Part shown: piece by piece, positions 1 to 5,482 of the stretch
How the letters are laid out: every line of letters starts with the position of its first letter
How positions within the stretch are numbered: position 1 is the stretch's first letter
NCBI GenBank assembly: GCA_905236735.1
Contig: CAJOOU010000260.1
Location: 1-5,555 of the forward strand
DNA: 5,555 nt
Reading direction: 5' to 3'
Source: an uncultured Eubacterium sp.
GTDB lineage: Bacteria > Bacillota > Clostridia > Lachnospirales > Lachnospiraceae
The notes under the pieces: model-generated
Database searches by the model: none
The model's input: the letters and a program-made list of their open reading frames with translations, nothing else
Told to the model about the DNA's origin: nothing
Position numbers and translations under genes: made by a program

Positions 1-24
1 GCGGAAGATGGAAGGAAAAAACTG

Positions 25-41
25 TTGTGCATTAAACACAA
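25..41. promoter_or_regulatory. operator-like palindrome, copy 1
   Basis: The site reads TTGTGCATTAAACACAA: inverted half-sites TTGTG and CACAA separated by 7 bases. A near copy (14 of 17 bases identical) lies at 56-72, with centres 31 bp apart, close to three helical turns. If transcription starts about 7 bases after the -10 box at 95-100, this copy is centred near -74. A repeated dyad in phase upstream of a promoter is typical of a dimeric activator, such as a Crp/Fnr-type or LysR-type regulator. The regulator cannot be named: the spacing matches neither the textbook Crp site (N6) nor a clean LysR T-N11-A box. Confidence 0.5.
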
Positions 42-55
42 AATAAATATTTCTT

Positions 56-72
56 TTGTGCATTTATCATAA
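56..72. promoter_or_regulatory. operator-like palindrome, copy 2
   Basis: The site reads TTGTGCATTTATCATAA. It keeps the whole left half and core of copy 1 (TTGTGCATT), while the right half is CATAA rather than CACAA. Its centre is near -43 relative to the inferred start, so it abuts the place where a -35 box should be. No good -35 hexamer is visible there, which fits an activator-dependent promoter. The weaker dyad may mean lower affinity and cooperative binding with copy 1. Confidence 0.48.
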
Positions 73-85
73 GGAAACGATAAAT
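62..85. repeat. 7-bp inverted repeat over the -35 region
   Basis: ATTTATC (62-68) and GATAAAT (79-85) are perfect inverted arms separated by ten bases. The element overlaps the right part of operator copy 2 and spans the expected -35 position, so a protein bound here would compete with RNA polymerase or with the activator. It lies upstream of the inferred transcription start, so it would act as DNA rather than as an RNA hairpin. It could be chance in AT-rich sequence. Confidence 0.3.
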
Positions 86-100
86 ATTGTTAAGTATAAT
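72..100 (+). promoter_or_regulatory. candidate promoter of the permease gene
   Basis: A consensus -10 hexamer TATAAT is present at 95-100. The hexamer 17 bp upstream (72-77, AGGAAA) is a poor -35 box, and there is no TG extension. Transcription would begin near 107, giving an untranslated leader of about 144 bases. An alternative pairing is TTGTTA (87-92) with TATATT (108-113) at a short 15-bp spacing. The consensus -10, weak -35 and paired upstream dyads argue for activated transcription. Confidence 0.42.
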
Positions 101-114
101 GATAATGTATATTG

Positions 115-137
115 GCAAATGGGATAGTCCCGTTTGC
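115..137 (+). promoter_or_regulatory. 10-bp leader hairpin (or operator dyad) near +10
   Basis: Bases 115-124 pair with 128-137 without interruption (GCAAATGGGA against TCCCGTTTGC, one G-U pair at 120/132), leaving the 3-base loop TAG. No T-run follows, so it is not an intrinsic terminator. It lies just downstream of the inferred start, so it could be a 5' mRNA-stabilising hairpin, part of the structured leader, or a DNA operator for a repressor. The sequence alone does not decide between these. Confidence 0.5.
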
Positions 138-138
138 A

Positions 139-216
139 TCCGTACCTTGAAAAACATAATAATTCGATTTGCCGCCGGGGAATCGGCTTTGCGGATTATT
201 TATTATTAAGGACGGA
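139..216 (+). promoter_or_regulatory. structured 5' leader, candidate cis-regulatory RNA
   Basis: This leader folds into one long stem-loop. The outer stem pairs 139-150 with 206-216 (TCCGTACCTT against AAGGACGGA, with A144 bulged, extended by G149-U207 and A150-U206). An internal loop follows (151-157 and 201-205). The middle stem pairs 158-166 with 192-200 (AATAATTCG against CGGATTATT, 9 bp, one G-U). A second internal loop leads to a short GCCG/CGGC stem (171-174 with 184-187) capped by nine bases. The element ends 21 bases before the Shine-Dalgarno and has no terminator tail. I do not recognise a known riboswitch class. The pairings were found by eye, without a computed free energy. Confidence 0.42.
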
Positions 217-237
217 GAAGAAGTATGAATTTTTGTT

Positions 238-243
238 AGGAGG
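238..243 (+). promoter_or_regulatory. ribosome binding site that fixes the permease start
   Basis: A perfect AGGAGG lies 7 bases before the ATG at 251. It decides the start codon: the same frame stays open upstream to a TTG at 134, but that codon has no Shine-Dalgarno and lies inside the leader hairpin. The 39 extra residues it would add are polar and unlike a permease N-terminus. Confidence 0.85.
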
Positions 244-250
244 AAATTAT

Positions 251-1576
251 ATGTTCACGAATGTATACCTTTCAGCACTTTTCGTAATCTGTGCGGTAGT
301 GCTGTTTATCATTCTGTGTTTCAAAGGCGTACATACAGGAATCGCAGCGCTTATTTCCACACTTGTTGCAGCTCTTGGTTCAGGCGAGGCATTTTATGTA
401 TCAATCTTTGAAACTTTCCCATCAGGTGTAGCTTCACTTGTAACACTGATGTTTTTTGTATTTACCTTCTCAGGTCTTCTCGGATATCTAATGGATGAAA
501 CGGGATGTTCGAAAGCCGTTGGTAAGAAGATGATTGACATCCTTGGTACGGATAAGGCGTGGCTTGCTATTACAGCAACAGCAGTTATCCTTATGCTTGC
601 AGGTGTAGGTACCTTTATTTATGTAGTAGTGGTAGTTGCTGCTCCGCTTATGAAGGAAGCAAACCTTCCGCGTAAAGTAGGTATGATCGCTGCACAGGGT
701 ATAGCTCCGGCTATTAACTTCTGTATGCCGGTACCTAATGTACCGGGCTCACTTCCGAATATGTTCCTTGGAACATCACTTTACGATGCACCTGTTCTTT
801 CAATCGCAACAGGTTGCGTTGGTATCGTTCTTTTCCTTTTCTATGAACTTCACCTTATAAAGAAGGCTCGTGTAAACGGAGAAGGATACGATGGAGAAGA
901 TGTTGAGCTTGAAATAAATGAGGCAGAACTTCCGAGCTTTGCCGCATCTGTTCTTCCACTTGTAGCTGTTGTGGTTTCGGCTATTATCTTCAGCAGATTA
1001 AGCGTAGGATATGATACATGGGCTACCCAGCTTGTTGCTCTTGCACAGTTTGTTGGTGTAGTGGTACTTGTAATATTAAACTGGAAGCATGTAAAGCCTC
1101 TCGGACTCAGAAAGATTCTTTCCGAGGGCGCTACAGGTATGTGGGGCTTCCTTATGCTTGCAGGTTGCGTATACGGATTCGGACAGGTAGTTACAACAGC
1201 TGCCTGCGTAACACCTATTCAGGAAGCAGTGCTTGGACTTAACTTAAGCCCATACATTACTGCAATGATTTCTGTAGCAGTTATTGCCGCACTTTGTACA
1301 GACGGTGTATCTGCTATGATGGTATGGCTTCCGATGTTCGGACAGACATACCTCGATATGGGTGTAAATGCCGGCGCACTCCGTCGTTTGCTCCTGTGTA
1401 CAACACAGACATTCGACTCATTGCCTCATGCACAGTCAGTTGCACTTACTTTAGGTGTATTCGGACTTTCGCACAAACAGGCATACAAGGAACTGTTTAT
1501 TACAACAGTTGTCTTCCCGGTTATCTTCTCTATTTTCTGCTGCATCTGCTGTGTTTTATTCTATGGCGTTGCATAG
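251..1576 (+). CDS. GntP-type (COG2610) organic-acid/proton symporter family permease
   Basis: A 441-residue polytopic membrane protein, close to the usual GntP length, with roughly 11-12 hydrophobic segments from about residue 5 to 437. One long polar loop (about 203-228, rich in Asp/Glu) splits the two halves. Family-like marks are the proline-rich PNVPGSLPN (162-170) after the segment FIYVVVVVAAPLMKEANLP, a reentrant-type signature, and FDSLPH (388-393) near the C-terminus, corresponding to the LPH region of GntP permeases. The family imports gluconate, citrate-like and other small organic acids with H+ or Na+. The substrate here cannot be read from sequence. It is a single-gene unit between a regulated promoter with a long leader and a strong terminator. 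Its codon use differs from the genes downstream (few ATA isoleucines, many GTA, CTT and GGT), which suggests high expression. Confidence 0.82.
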   Translation: MFTNVYLSALFVICAVVLFIILCFKGVHTGIAALISTLVAALGSGEAFYVSIFETFPSGVASLVTLMFFVFTFSGLLGYLMDETGCSKAVGKKMIDILGTDKAWLAITATAVILMLAGVGTFIYVVVVVAAPLMKEANLPRKVGMIAAQGIAPAINFCMPVPNVPGSLPNMFLGTSLYDAPVLSIATGCVGIVLFLFYELHLIKKARVNGEGYDGEDVELEINEAELPSFAASVLPLVAVVVSAIIFSRLSVGYDTWATQLVALAQFVGVVVLVILNWKHVKPLGLRKILSEGATGMWGFLMLAGCVYGFGQVVTTAACVTPIQEAVLGLNLSPYITAMISVAVIAALCTDGVSAMMVWLPMFGQTYLDMGVNAGALRRLLLCTTQTFDSLPHAQSVALTLGVFGLSHKQAYKELFITTVVFPVIFSIFCCICCVLFYGVA

Positions 1577-1586
1577 GAAACAGAGT

Positions 1587-1615
1587 TTGGCGCATAAATG
1601 CGTCTAAGATAAAAT
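1587..1615 (+). promoter_or_regulatory. candidate promoter for the foldase-hydrolase genes
   Basis: TTGGCG (1587-1592) and TAAAAT (1610-1615) are separated by 17 bp, matching 4 and 5 of the 6 consensus bases. Transcription would start near 1622, inside the 5' arm of the permease terminator. The spacer carries a small dyad, CGCAT-AA-ATGCG (1591-1602), which could be an operator or a short hairpin. Only 23 bases separate the terminator from the next ATG, so a promoter for the downstream genes must lie here or inside the permease gene, unless they depend on read-through. Confidence 0.33.
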
Positions 1616-1620
1616 TCCCC

Positions 1621-1651
1621 AAAAGGGGCCGGCTTTGGCCGGCTCCTTTTT
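1621..1651 (+). terminator. intrinsic terminator of the permease transcript
   Basis: Bases 1621-1633 pair with 1638-1650 in a 13-bp stem (AAAAGGGGCCGGC against GCCGGCTCCTTTT, one G-U pair) with loop TTTG. The 3' T-run continues to 1651. The GC-rich core above the A/T tracts is a textbook Rho-independent terminator, and the symmetric A and T tracts could also work on the minus strand. An alternative CCCC-AAAA-GGGG hairpin (1617-1628) would exclude the terminator stem but is much weaker. Read-through would feed the foldase gene 24 bases downstream. Confidence 0.88.
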
Positions 1652-1674
1652 CATTTAAAAATTAGGAGAAAAAC

Positions 1675-2751
1675 ATGAAAAACAATTCACCATATCTCAG
1701 GGCGATGTATATCGTACTCGTACCGATAGTATTACTTATAATACTTTTAAACAGCGGATGGCTACAGAGTTTTATAGCGGCAGCCCATATTAACAATGAA
1801 AAATACAGTGTTGTGCAGTACAATTTCTATTACTTTGATTACCTGTACACATTTTTAGATAAAAGCGAAGAAGAGCTTGAATCTCTCGGCTATGATACCT
1901 CACTTACCGAGGGCAAACAACAGTATAATGATACCATGACCTGGAGAGAGTATTTTATGCAGGAATCCGAAAAGGTTATGGCGGAAACGGCATACTTTTA
2001 TGACCTTTCAGTGGATGCAGGATACGAGTTCTCAGATGATGAACTTAGCGAGGTGGAAGAAAAAATTCAGGCTAATAATGAGGAAATGACTCTCTACAGT
2101 TTGAGTTCCAAAAATTTTTACCTCTCGTACTTTGGCTCGGGAGCTACTGAGGAAAACTACAGAAAAGAACTGACTAAAAAGGTAAAAGCGTATGCCTACA
2201 AACAGCACCTCATAGATATCTATGTTTCTGAAGATGAGGAAATAGAAGAATATCTGAAAAAAAACGGTGGCGGAGATTACGCGAGCGTAAATATCAGTAT
2301 TTTATCTCTCGAAGCGCTGGCAGACAGGGAGAGCGGTGAGATAGGAGAAAGCCAGATGGATGCTCTTGATAAAAAATACGAGGCGCTTAAAAGTCGCATA
2401 GATGATGGAGCGGACTTTGATGAGCTTATTCAGAAGTTTTCTACCGGACTCCTTGGAGATACGGACGGCAAAATGACAGATGCGACCATAGAGGATATGA
2501 CTTATGATGGATTTGATTTTCTGTTTGAAAATCAGGAAAACCTGACAGAAGGGGAGATTTATTCCAATATAAATCTTGAGGATGGCTATGTTTTTGTTTT
2601 AAGGTTTGACGGCTTTGGACAAGACGGAGCAAAAAGGCTTGCCCAGGAGCGACTGGCAAAGGAGCATATTGAAAATGAGAAAGATGAGGCACTCGGCGGA
2701 GATTATGAAGTTATAGAGAGCAGCTTTGGAATGACTCTGGTGACAAGATAG
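1675..2751 (+). CDS. membrane-anchored SurA/PrsA-like foldase with degenerate parvulin domain
   Basis: A 358-residue protein started by AGGAG (1664-1668), 6 bases before the ATG. Residues 10-30 form one hydrophobic segment after a short basic N-terminus. There is no lipobox cysteine and no cysteine anywhere, so it is a signal-anchor protein rather than a PrsA lipoprotein, with its body outside the cell. Residues 40-60 (INNEKYSVVQYNFYYFDYL) resemble the start of SurA N-terminal chaperone domains, and helical acidic sequence follows to about 200. Residues 203-315 resemble a parvulin domain: a first strand (VNISIL), a helix ending in GADFDELIQKFST (245-257), an acidic loop, LTEGEIYSNINLEDGYVFVLRF (partly quoted, 290-311) and a C-terminal helix. 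The conserved active-site His of the first strand is absent, so prolyl isomerase activity is doubtful and a holdase role is likelier. Family assignment is by motif reading only. Confidence 0.68.
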   Translation: MKNNSPYLRAMYIVLVPIVLLIILLNSGWLQSFIAAAHINNEKYSVVQYNFYYFDYLYTFLDKSEEELESLGYDTSLTEGKQQYNDTMTWREYFMQESEKVMAETAYFYDLSVDAGYEFSDDELSEVEEKIQANNEEMTLYSLSSKNFYLSYFGSGATEENYRKELTKKVKAYAYKQHLIDIYVSEDEEIEEYLKKNGGGDYASVNISILSLEALADRESGEIGESQMDALDKKYEALKSRIDDGADFDELIQKFSTGLLGDTDGKMTDATIEDMTYDGFDFLFENQENLTEGEIYSNINLEDGYVFVLRFDGFGQDGAKRLAQERLAKEHIENEKDEALGGDYEVIESSFGMTLVTR

Positions 2752-2755
2752 GAGG
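2750..2755 (+). promoter_or_regulatory. ribosome binding site overlapping the foldase stop codon
   Basis: AGGAGG shares its first two bases with the TAG stop (2749-2751) of the foldase gene and sits 5 bases before the ATG at 2761. This layout supports translational coupling of the two genes and selects 2761 as the start; the ATG at 2756 touches the Shine-Dalgarno and is out of frame. Confidence 0.8.
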
Positions 2756-2760
2756 ATGAA

Positions 2761-3816
2761 ATGGGAAAAGTAAAAGGAAATAGGCCCCAGATGGATCCTA
2801 AAAAGGCAAAACAATCGCCGGTGCAAAATGAGGCAGTAAAAGCCCAAAAGAAAAAACTGATAGACAGAAGTACCTTTCTTGTGGCGTTTACCGCAATAGC
2901 GCTGGTGCTTATCTTTGTGGGTAAATGGGTATTTGCCATTACTAACGGATATTATGATACATTTATAAAATACGGCTCATCAGTGGAGAGTGCAATGGGC
3001 AATGCTCTTGGTCTTACTCTTTCGGATGATGAAAAGGAGGCCAATCTCGAATACGAAAAAAACTGGGACTATTTCAAGTCCTCAAGGCTTTGTGATGAGC
3101 TTGAATCGGAGAATGACGGAATCAGTCTTCACGCCTATTATTATGACAATTCATCGGATATTACCGTGATATTTCTGCATAGATTCTCAGAAGACGGAAC
3201 CGCTGATTTTCTGGCGGGAGCAGATTTGTATGAAAAATACGGATGCAATATTCTGATACCGGACTCAAGGTGCCATGGAGAAAGCGGGGGAGAGGCAGTA
3301 AGCTACGGATATCTTGAATCTGACGATTTGGAAGCATGGCTTGATTACATGGATGAGACATACGGAGAGAAACAGTATATTATCTGGGGGGAAGGACTCG
3401 GCGCAAGTACGGCTCTTTTTGCGGAAGCGAAAGGATATCTGACAGGCAGGGTTAGCTATATAGTTGCAGAGAGCAGCTATCCGTCAATTGTAACGGTGGC
3501 TAAAAGACAGATATCAAAATGGTATACCATACCGTCTGTTCCATCAATTGCATTTATCGGTATGAAACTTGATGGGGCAGGACTCAGGTTTAAAACAGAG
3601 GATATGAACCTGCTGAACGCACTTGAAAACGGGAGCGCAGATGTGCCTGTGATATTTTTGCAGTCTGAGGGAGATGAATATATCCTGGCTGAATGGTCCT
3701 CTGAAGTATATAATGCATATAACGGTGAAAAATATGTCGTAGCCGGGAGCGGCTCACATAAAACCGTGTATGCACAAAAGCATGATGAAATACTTGATGT
3801 AATATCCGGATTATAG
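2761..3816 (+). CDS. membrane-anchored alpha/beta-hydrolase-fold protein lacking the nucleophile serine
   Basis: A 351-residue protein. A very basic 37-residue cytoplasmic tail precedes one membrane segment (about 38-60), placing the catalytic-type domain outside. The domain resembles COG1073-type hydrolases: strand TVIFLH (135-140), strand and loop ILIPDSRCHGESGG (164-177, normally D-x-R-G-H-G-x-S), VAESSYPS (235-242, the usual EDxxYTS region), VPVIFLQSEGDEYI (295-308) with Asp305 as probable triad acid, and GSGSHKTVY (329-337) with His333 as probable triad base. The nucleophile elbow, normally G-x-S-x-G, reads W-G-E-G-L-G-A-S-T (209-217), so Gly212 replaces serine. The HG after the first core strand is HR (140-141), and the Gly of R-G-H-G is Cys171. 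It is either a pseudoenzyme (binding or scaffold role) or uses another residue. It is coupled to the foldase gene upstream, which may help it fold after export. Confidence 0.72.
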   Translation: MGKVKGNRPQMDPKKAKQSPVQNEAVKAQKKKLIDRSTFLVAFTAIALVLIFVGKWVFAITNGYYDTFIKYGSSVESAMGNALGLTLSDDEKEANLEYEKNWDYFKSSRLCDELESENDGISLHAYYYDNSSDITVIFLHRFSEDGTADFLAGADLYEKYGCNILIPDSRCHGESGGEAVSYGYLESDDLEAWLDYMDETYGEKQYIIWGEGLGASTALFAEAKGYLTGRVSYIVAESSYPSIVTVAKRQISKWYTIPSVPSIAFIGMKLDGAGLRFKTEDMNLLNALENGSADVPVIFLQSEGDEYILAEWSSEVYNAYNGEKYVVAGSGSHKTVYAQKHDEILDVISGL

Positions 3817-3876
3817 GGACGGAGCTTGCTTACCTTAGTACAATAAAGACATAAAGTAAAAAGGGAGGGAAGGATA

Positions 3877-5382
3877 ATGGTAGAAAAAAGCTGTGATGTA
3901 CTTGTTCTCGGAGGTGGAGGAAGCGGTCTTGTTGCCGGAGTAAGAGCGGCAGAAGACGGCAAAAAAGTTATAATTCTTGAAAAGGCAAAATTCCTTGGGG
4001 GAGGTATGCTTTTTGCTTCGACGATGAGGACATTTAAGAGCCGCTGGCAGAAGGAAAGAAATATTCCGGATCAATCGGAAAAATTCATCAGGGAGATGAT
4101 GGATTTTACGATGTGGAGGCTCGATATTGAGCTGGTAAAAAGAGCAGTTTATGCGACCGGAGAGTTTTTTGACTGGTACAGCGCACATGAGAGCGAAGAA
4201 AACCTTGCAAAGTATGAGCCGAGACCTTATGTGTTTGATATTCCGACGAATGGACAGGTCGGCCCGCAGGTGGATAAGTTCCACAATGGCTCAGGCAGAA
4301 TGTTTGTAAATGTGATGATAGAATACGGCAAGTCACTTGGTGTGGAAATGCTTACTGAATGCAGCGGAAAACATGCCGTCATAAAAGATGGAAAGCTGCA
4401 GGGCATACTGGCTGATACTCCGGAAGGAGAAACTGTTTTCTGTTTTGATAAACTTATCATAGCAAACGGCAGCTGGATAAAAAATGATGAAATAGTGGGA
4501 AAAGTTCTTCCCAAATTCCTTGAAGCAGATGTGGAAAAGAATGCACATCAAAACCCGGCATATACCGGGGAGGCTATAACTATAGCTGAGGAGATAGGCG
4601 CATTCGTGGATTGGGATTCGATGTGTCTCCGTATTATGGGGCCGATTGCTGCAACGGGTGACAGATCGGATCTTGATAACCTTGCACATGCAAGAGAGAT
4701 AATTCTGGTAAATGAAGATGGTAAAAGATTTGTGGCTGAGCCAATGGTGCCCCGCATAGATCCGTTCGCCACGGGACATATTCTCCTGATGCAGCCGCAT
4801 GCAAAATCATATTTTGTGTACTCTAAGGATATGCTTGAAAAAATCATTGCATTAACAAAGGCAAACGCAGCCAAGGCTGATACTGATGTTTTTGGTATGC
4901 CGCCGCTTCCGGATTATGAGGTTGTGGTAGGCTGGATGAGCGATGCGGAAAAGAAAAATCCCTCCTGGTGTGCTATAGGAGAGACTATTGAGGAGGCCGC
5001 CCGTAAGATGGGGATAAATGCAGACAATCTGAAAGCAACAGTTGATAAATACAACAGCTGCTGCGATAAAGGAGAAGATACGGAGTTTTTTAAAGAGGCA
5101 AAGGATATGATTGCTTTAAAGGAGGGACCTTATTTTATTGTAGCCGGTAAGCTTTCTACAGATGGTGCTTTTGGTGGCATTAGAGTAGACAAGGATATGA
5201 AGGTTTACCGTAACAGTGGAGAAGTATTTGATAATGTATATGCGTGCGGAGACATAGCATCCGGCAGACACATTGTGGACGGAGGCGTAAAAAAGCAGGT
5301 TTTAAATGATATGTCGTGGGCACTTGCCTCAGGTTTTATTGCAGGAAGTAAGTCCGGTATAAGCTCTAAAGTGACTATTTAA
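3877..5382 (+). CDS. FAD_binding_2-family flavoprotein, fumarate reductase/ketosteroid dehydrogenase-like
   Basis: A 501-residue soluble protein with no signal peptide and no extra heme or FMN domain. GGGAGG (3863-3868) precedes the ATG by 8 bases. The N-terminus is an FAD dinucleotide fold: VLVLGGGGSGLVAG (8-21) with GxGxxG, and Glu35 ending the second strand for the ribose. LIIANGSW (193-200) replaces the usual ATGG strand, and YTGEAITIAEEIGA (229-242) matches the family's G-x-G-x-x-A-x-x-x-GA motif. GKRFVAEPMVPR (282-293) keeps the family's G-x-R-F-x-x-E motif followed by an Arg in the position of the proton-donor Arg of soluble fumarate reductases. VYACGDIASG (454-463) is the C-terminal FAD contact. 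The usual N-R-x-G-G-N substrate motif after it is absent; HIVDGGVKKQVLND (465-478) stands there, so the substrate is probably not fumarate. The 60-base gap from the hydrolase gene holds no clear promoter or terminator, so co-transcription is possible. Confidence 0.75.
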   Translation: MVEKSCDVLVLGGGGSGLVAGVRAAEDGKKVIILEKAKFLGGGMLFASTMRTFKSRWQKERNIPDQSEKFIREMMDFTMWRLDIELVKRAVYATGEFFDWYSAHESEENLAKYEPRPYVFDIPTNGQVGPQVDKFHNGSGRMFVNVMIEYGKSLGVEMLTECSGKHAVIKDGKLQGILADTPEGETVFCFDKLIIANGSWIKNDEIVGKVLPKFLEADVEKNAHQNPAYTGEAITIAEEIGAFVDWDSMCLRIMGPIAATGDRSDLDNLAHAREIILVNEDGKRFVAEPMVPRIDPFATGHILLMQPHAKSYFVYSKDMLEKIIALTKANAAKADTDVFGMPPLPDYEVVVGWMSDAEKKNPSWCAIGETIEEAARKMGINADNLKATVDKYNSCCDKGEDTEFFKEAKDMIALKEGPYFIVAGKLSTDGAFGGIRVDKDMKVYRNSGEVFDNVYACGDIASGRHIVDGGVKKQVLNDMSWALASGFIAGSKSGISSKVTI

Positions 5383-5397
5383 AAGGGGATAAAAGCT

Positions 5398-5482
5398 TAA
5401 CTCTTAATCAGTAACTTTGAATATAACATTACAGAGAGTCTTGCATCAAAAAGGTGTGAGGCTTTCGCTGTGTAAAGAGTTA
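5398..5482 (+). ncRNA. structured RNA element downstream of the flavoprotein gene
   Basis: An outer 8-bp stem pairs TAACTCTT (5398-5405) with AAGAGTTA (5475-5482). Inside, 5434-5447 pair with 5453-5466 for 14 consecutive pairs around an AAAAA loop. After a two-base bulge (5467-5468), 5430-5433 pair with 5469-5472. Five of the 14 central pairs are G-U, which would be A-C mismatches on the opposite strand, so the fold exists only as + strand RNA. No T-run follows directly, so it is not a plain terminator. It could be a 3'-end stabiliser of the flavoprotein mRNA, a small RNA, or the aptamer of a leader for a gene beyond the window. I recognise no known family. Confidence 0.42.

Noticed and set aside
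210..217. GGACGGAG shared with 3817-3824, a possible repeated regulatory box
   Set aside because: It is a single 8-base, purine-rich match within 5.5 kb with different surroundings, and is likely chance.
134..250. N-terminal extension of the permease from a TTG codon at 134
   Set aside because: The TTG has no ribosome binding site and lies in the leader hairpin. The extension is polar and not permease-like, whereas the ATG at 251 has a perfect AGGAGG 7 bases upstream.
1018..1665. Two overlapping + strand frames in the permease gene (1018-1242 and 1294-1665)
   Set aside because: They are out-of-frame shadows, rich in Cys, Arg and Tyr, with no ribosome binding site, and the second runs through the terminator.
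3817..3876. Possible separate promoter before the flavoprotein gene (TACAAT at 3839-3844)
   Set aside because: No acceptable -35 hexamer lies at 16-18 bp. The gap has no terminator either, so read-through from the hydrolase gene is at least as likely.
2441..4874. Minus-strand frames opposite the foldase, hydrolase and flavoprotein genes
   Set aside because: They lie antisense to well-supported genes, have low-complexity Ser/His/Cys-rich translations with no recognisable domain, and no ribosome binding sites were evident.
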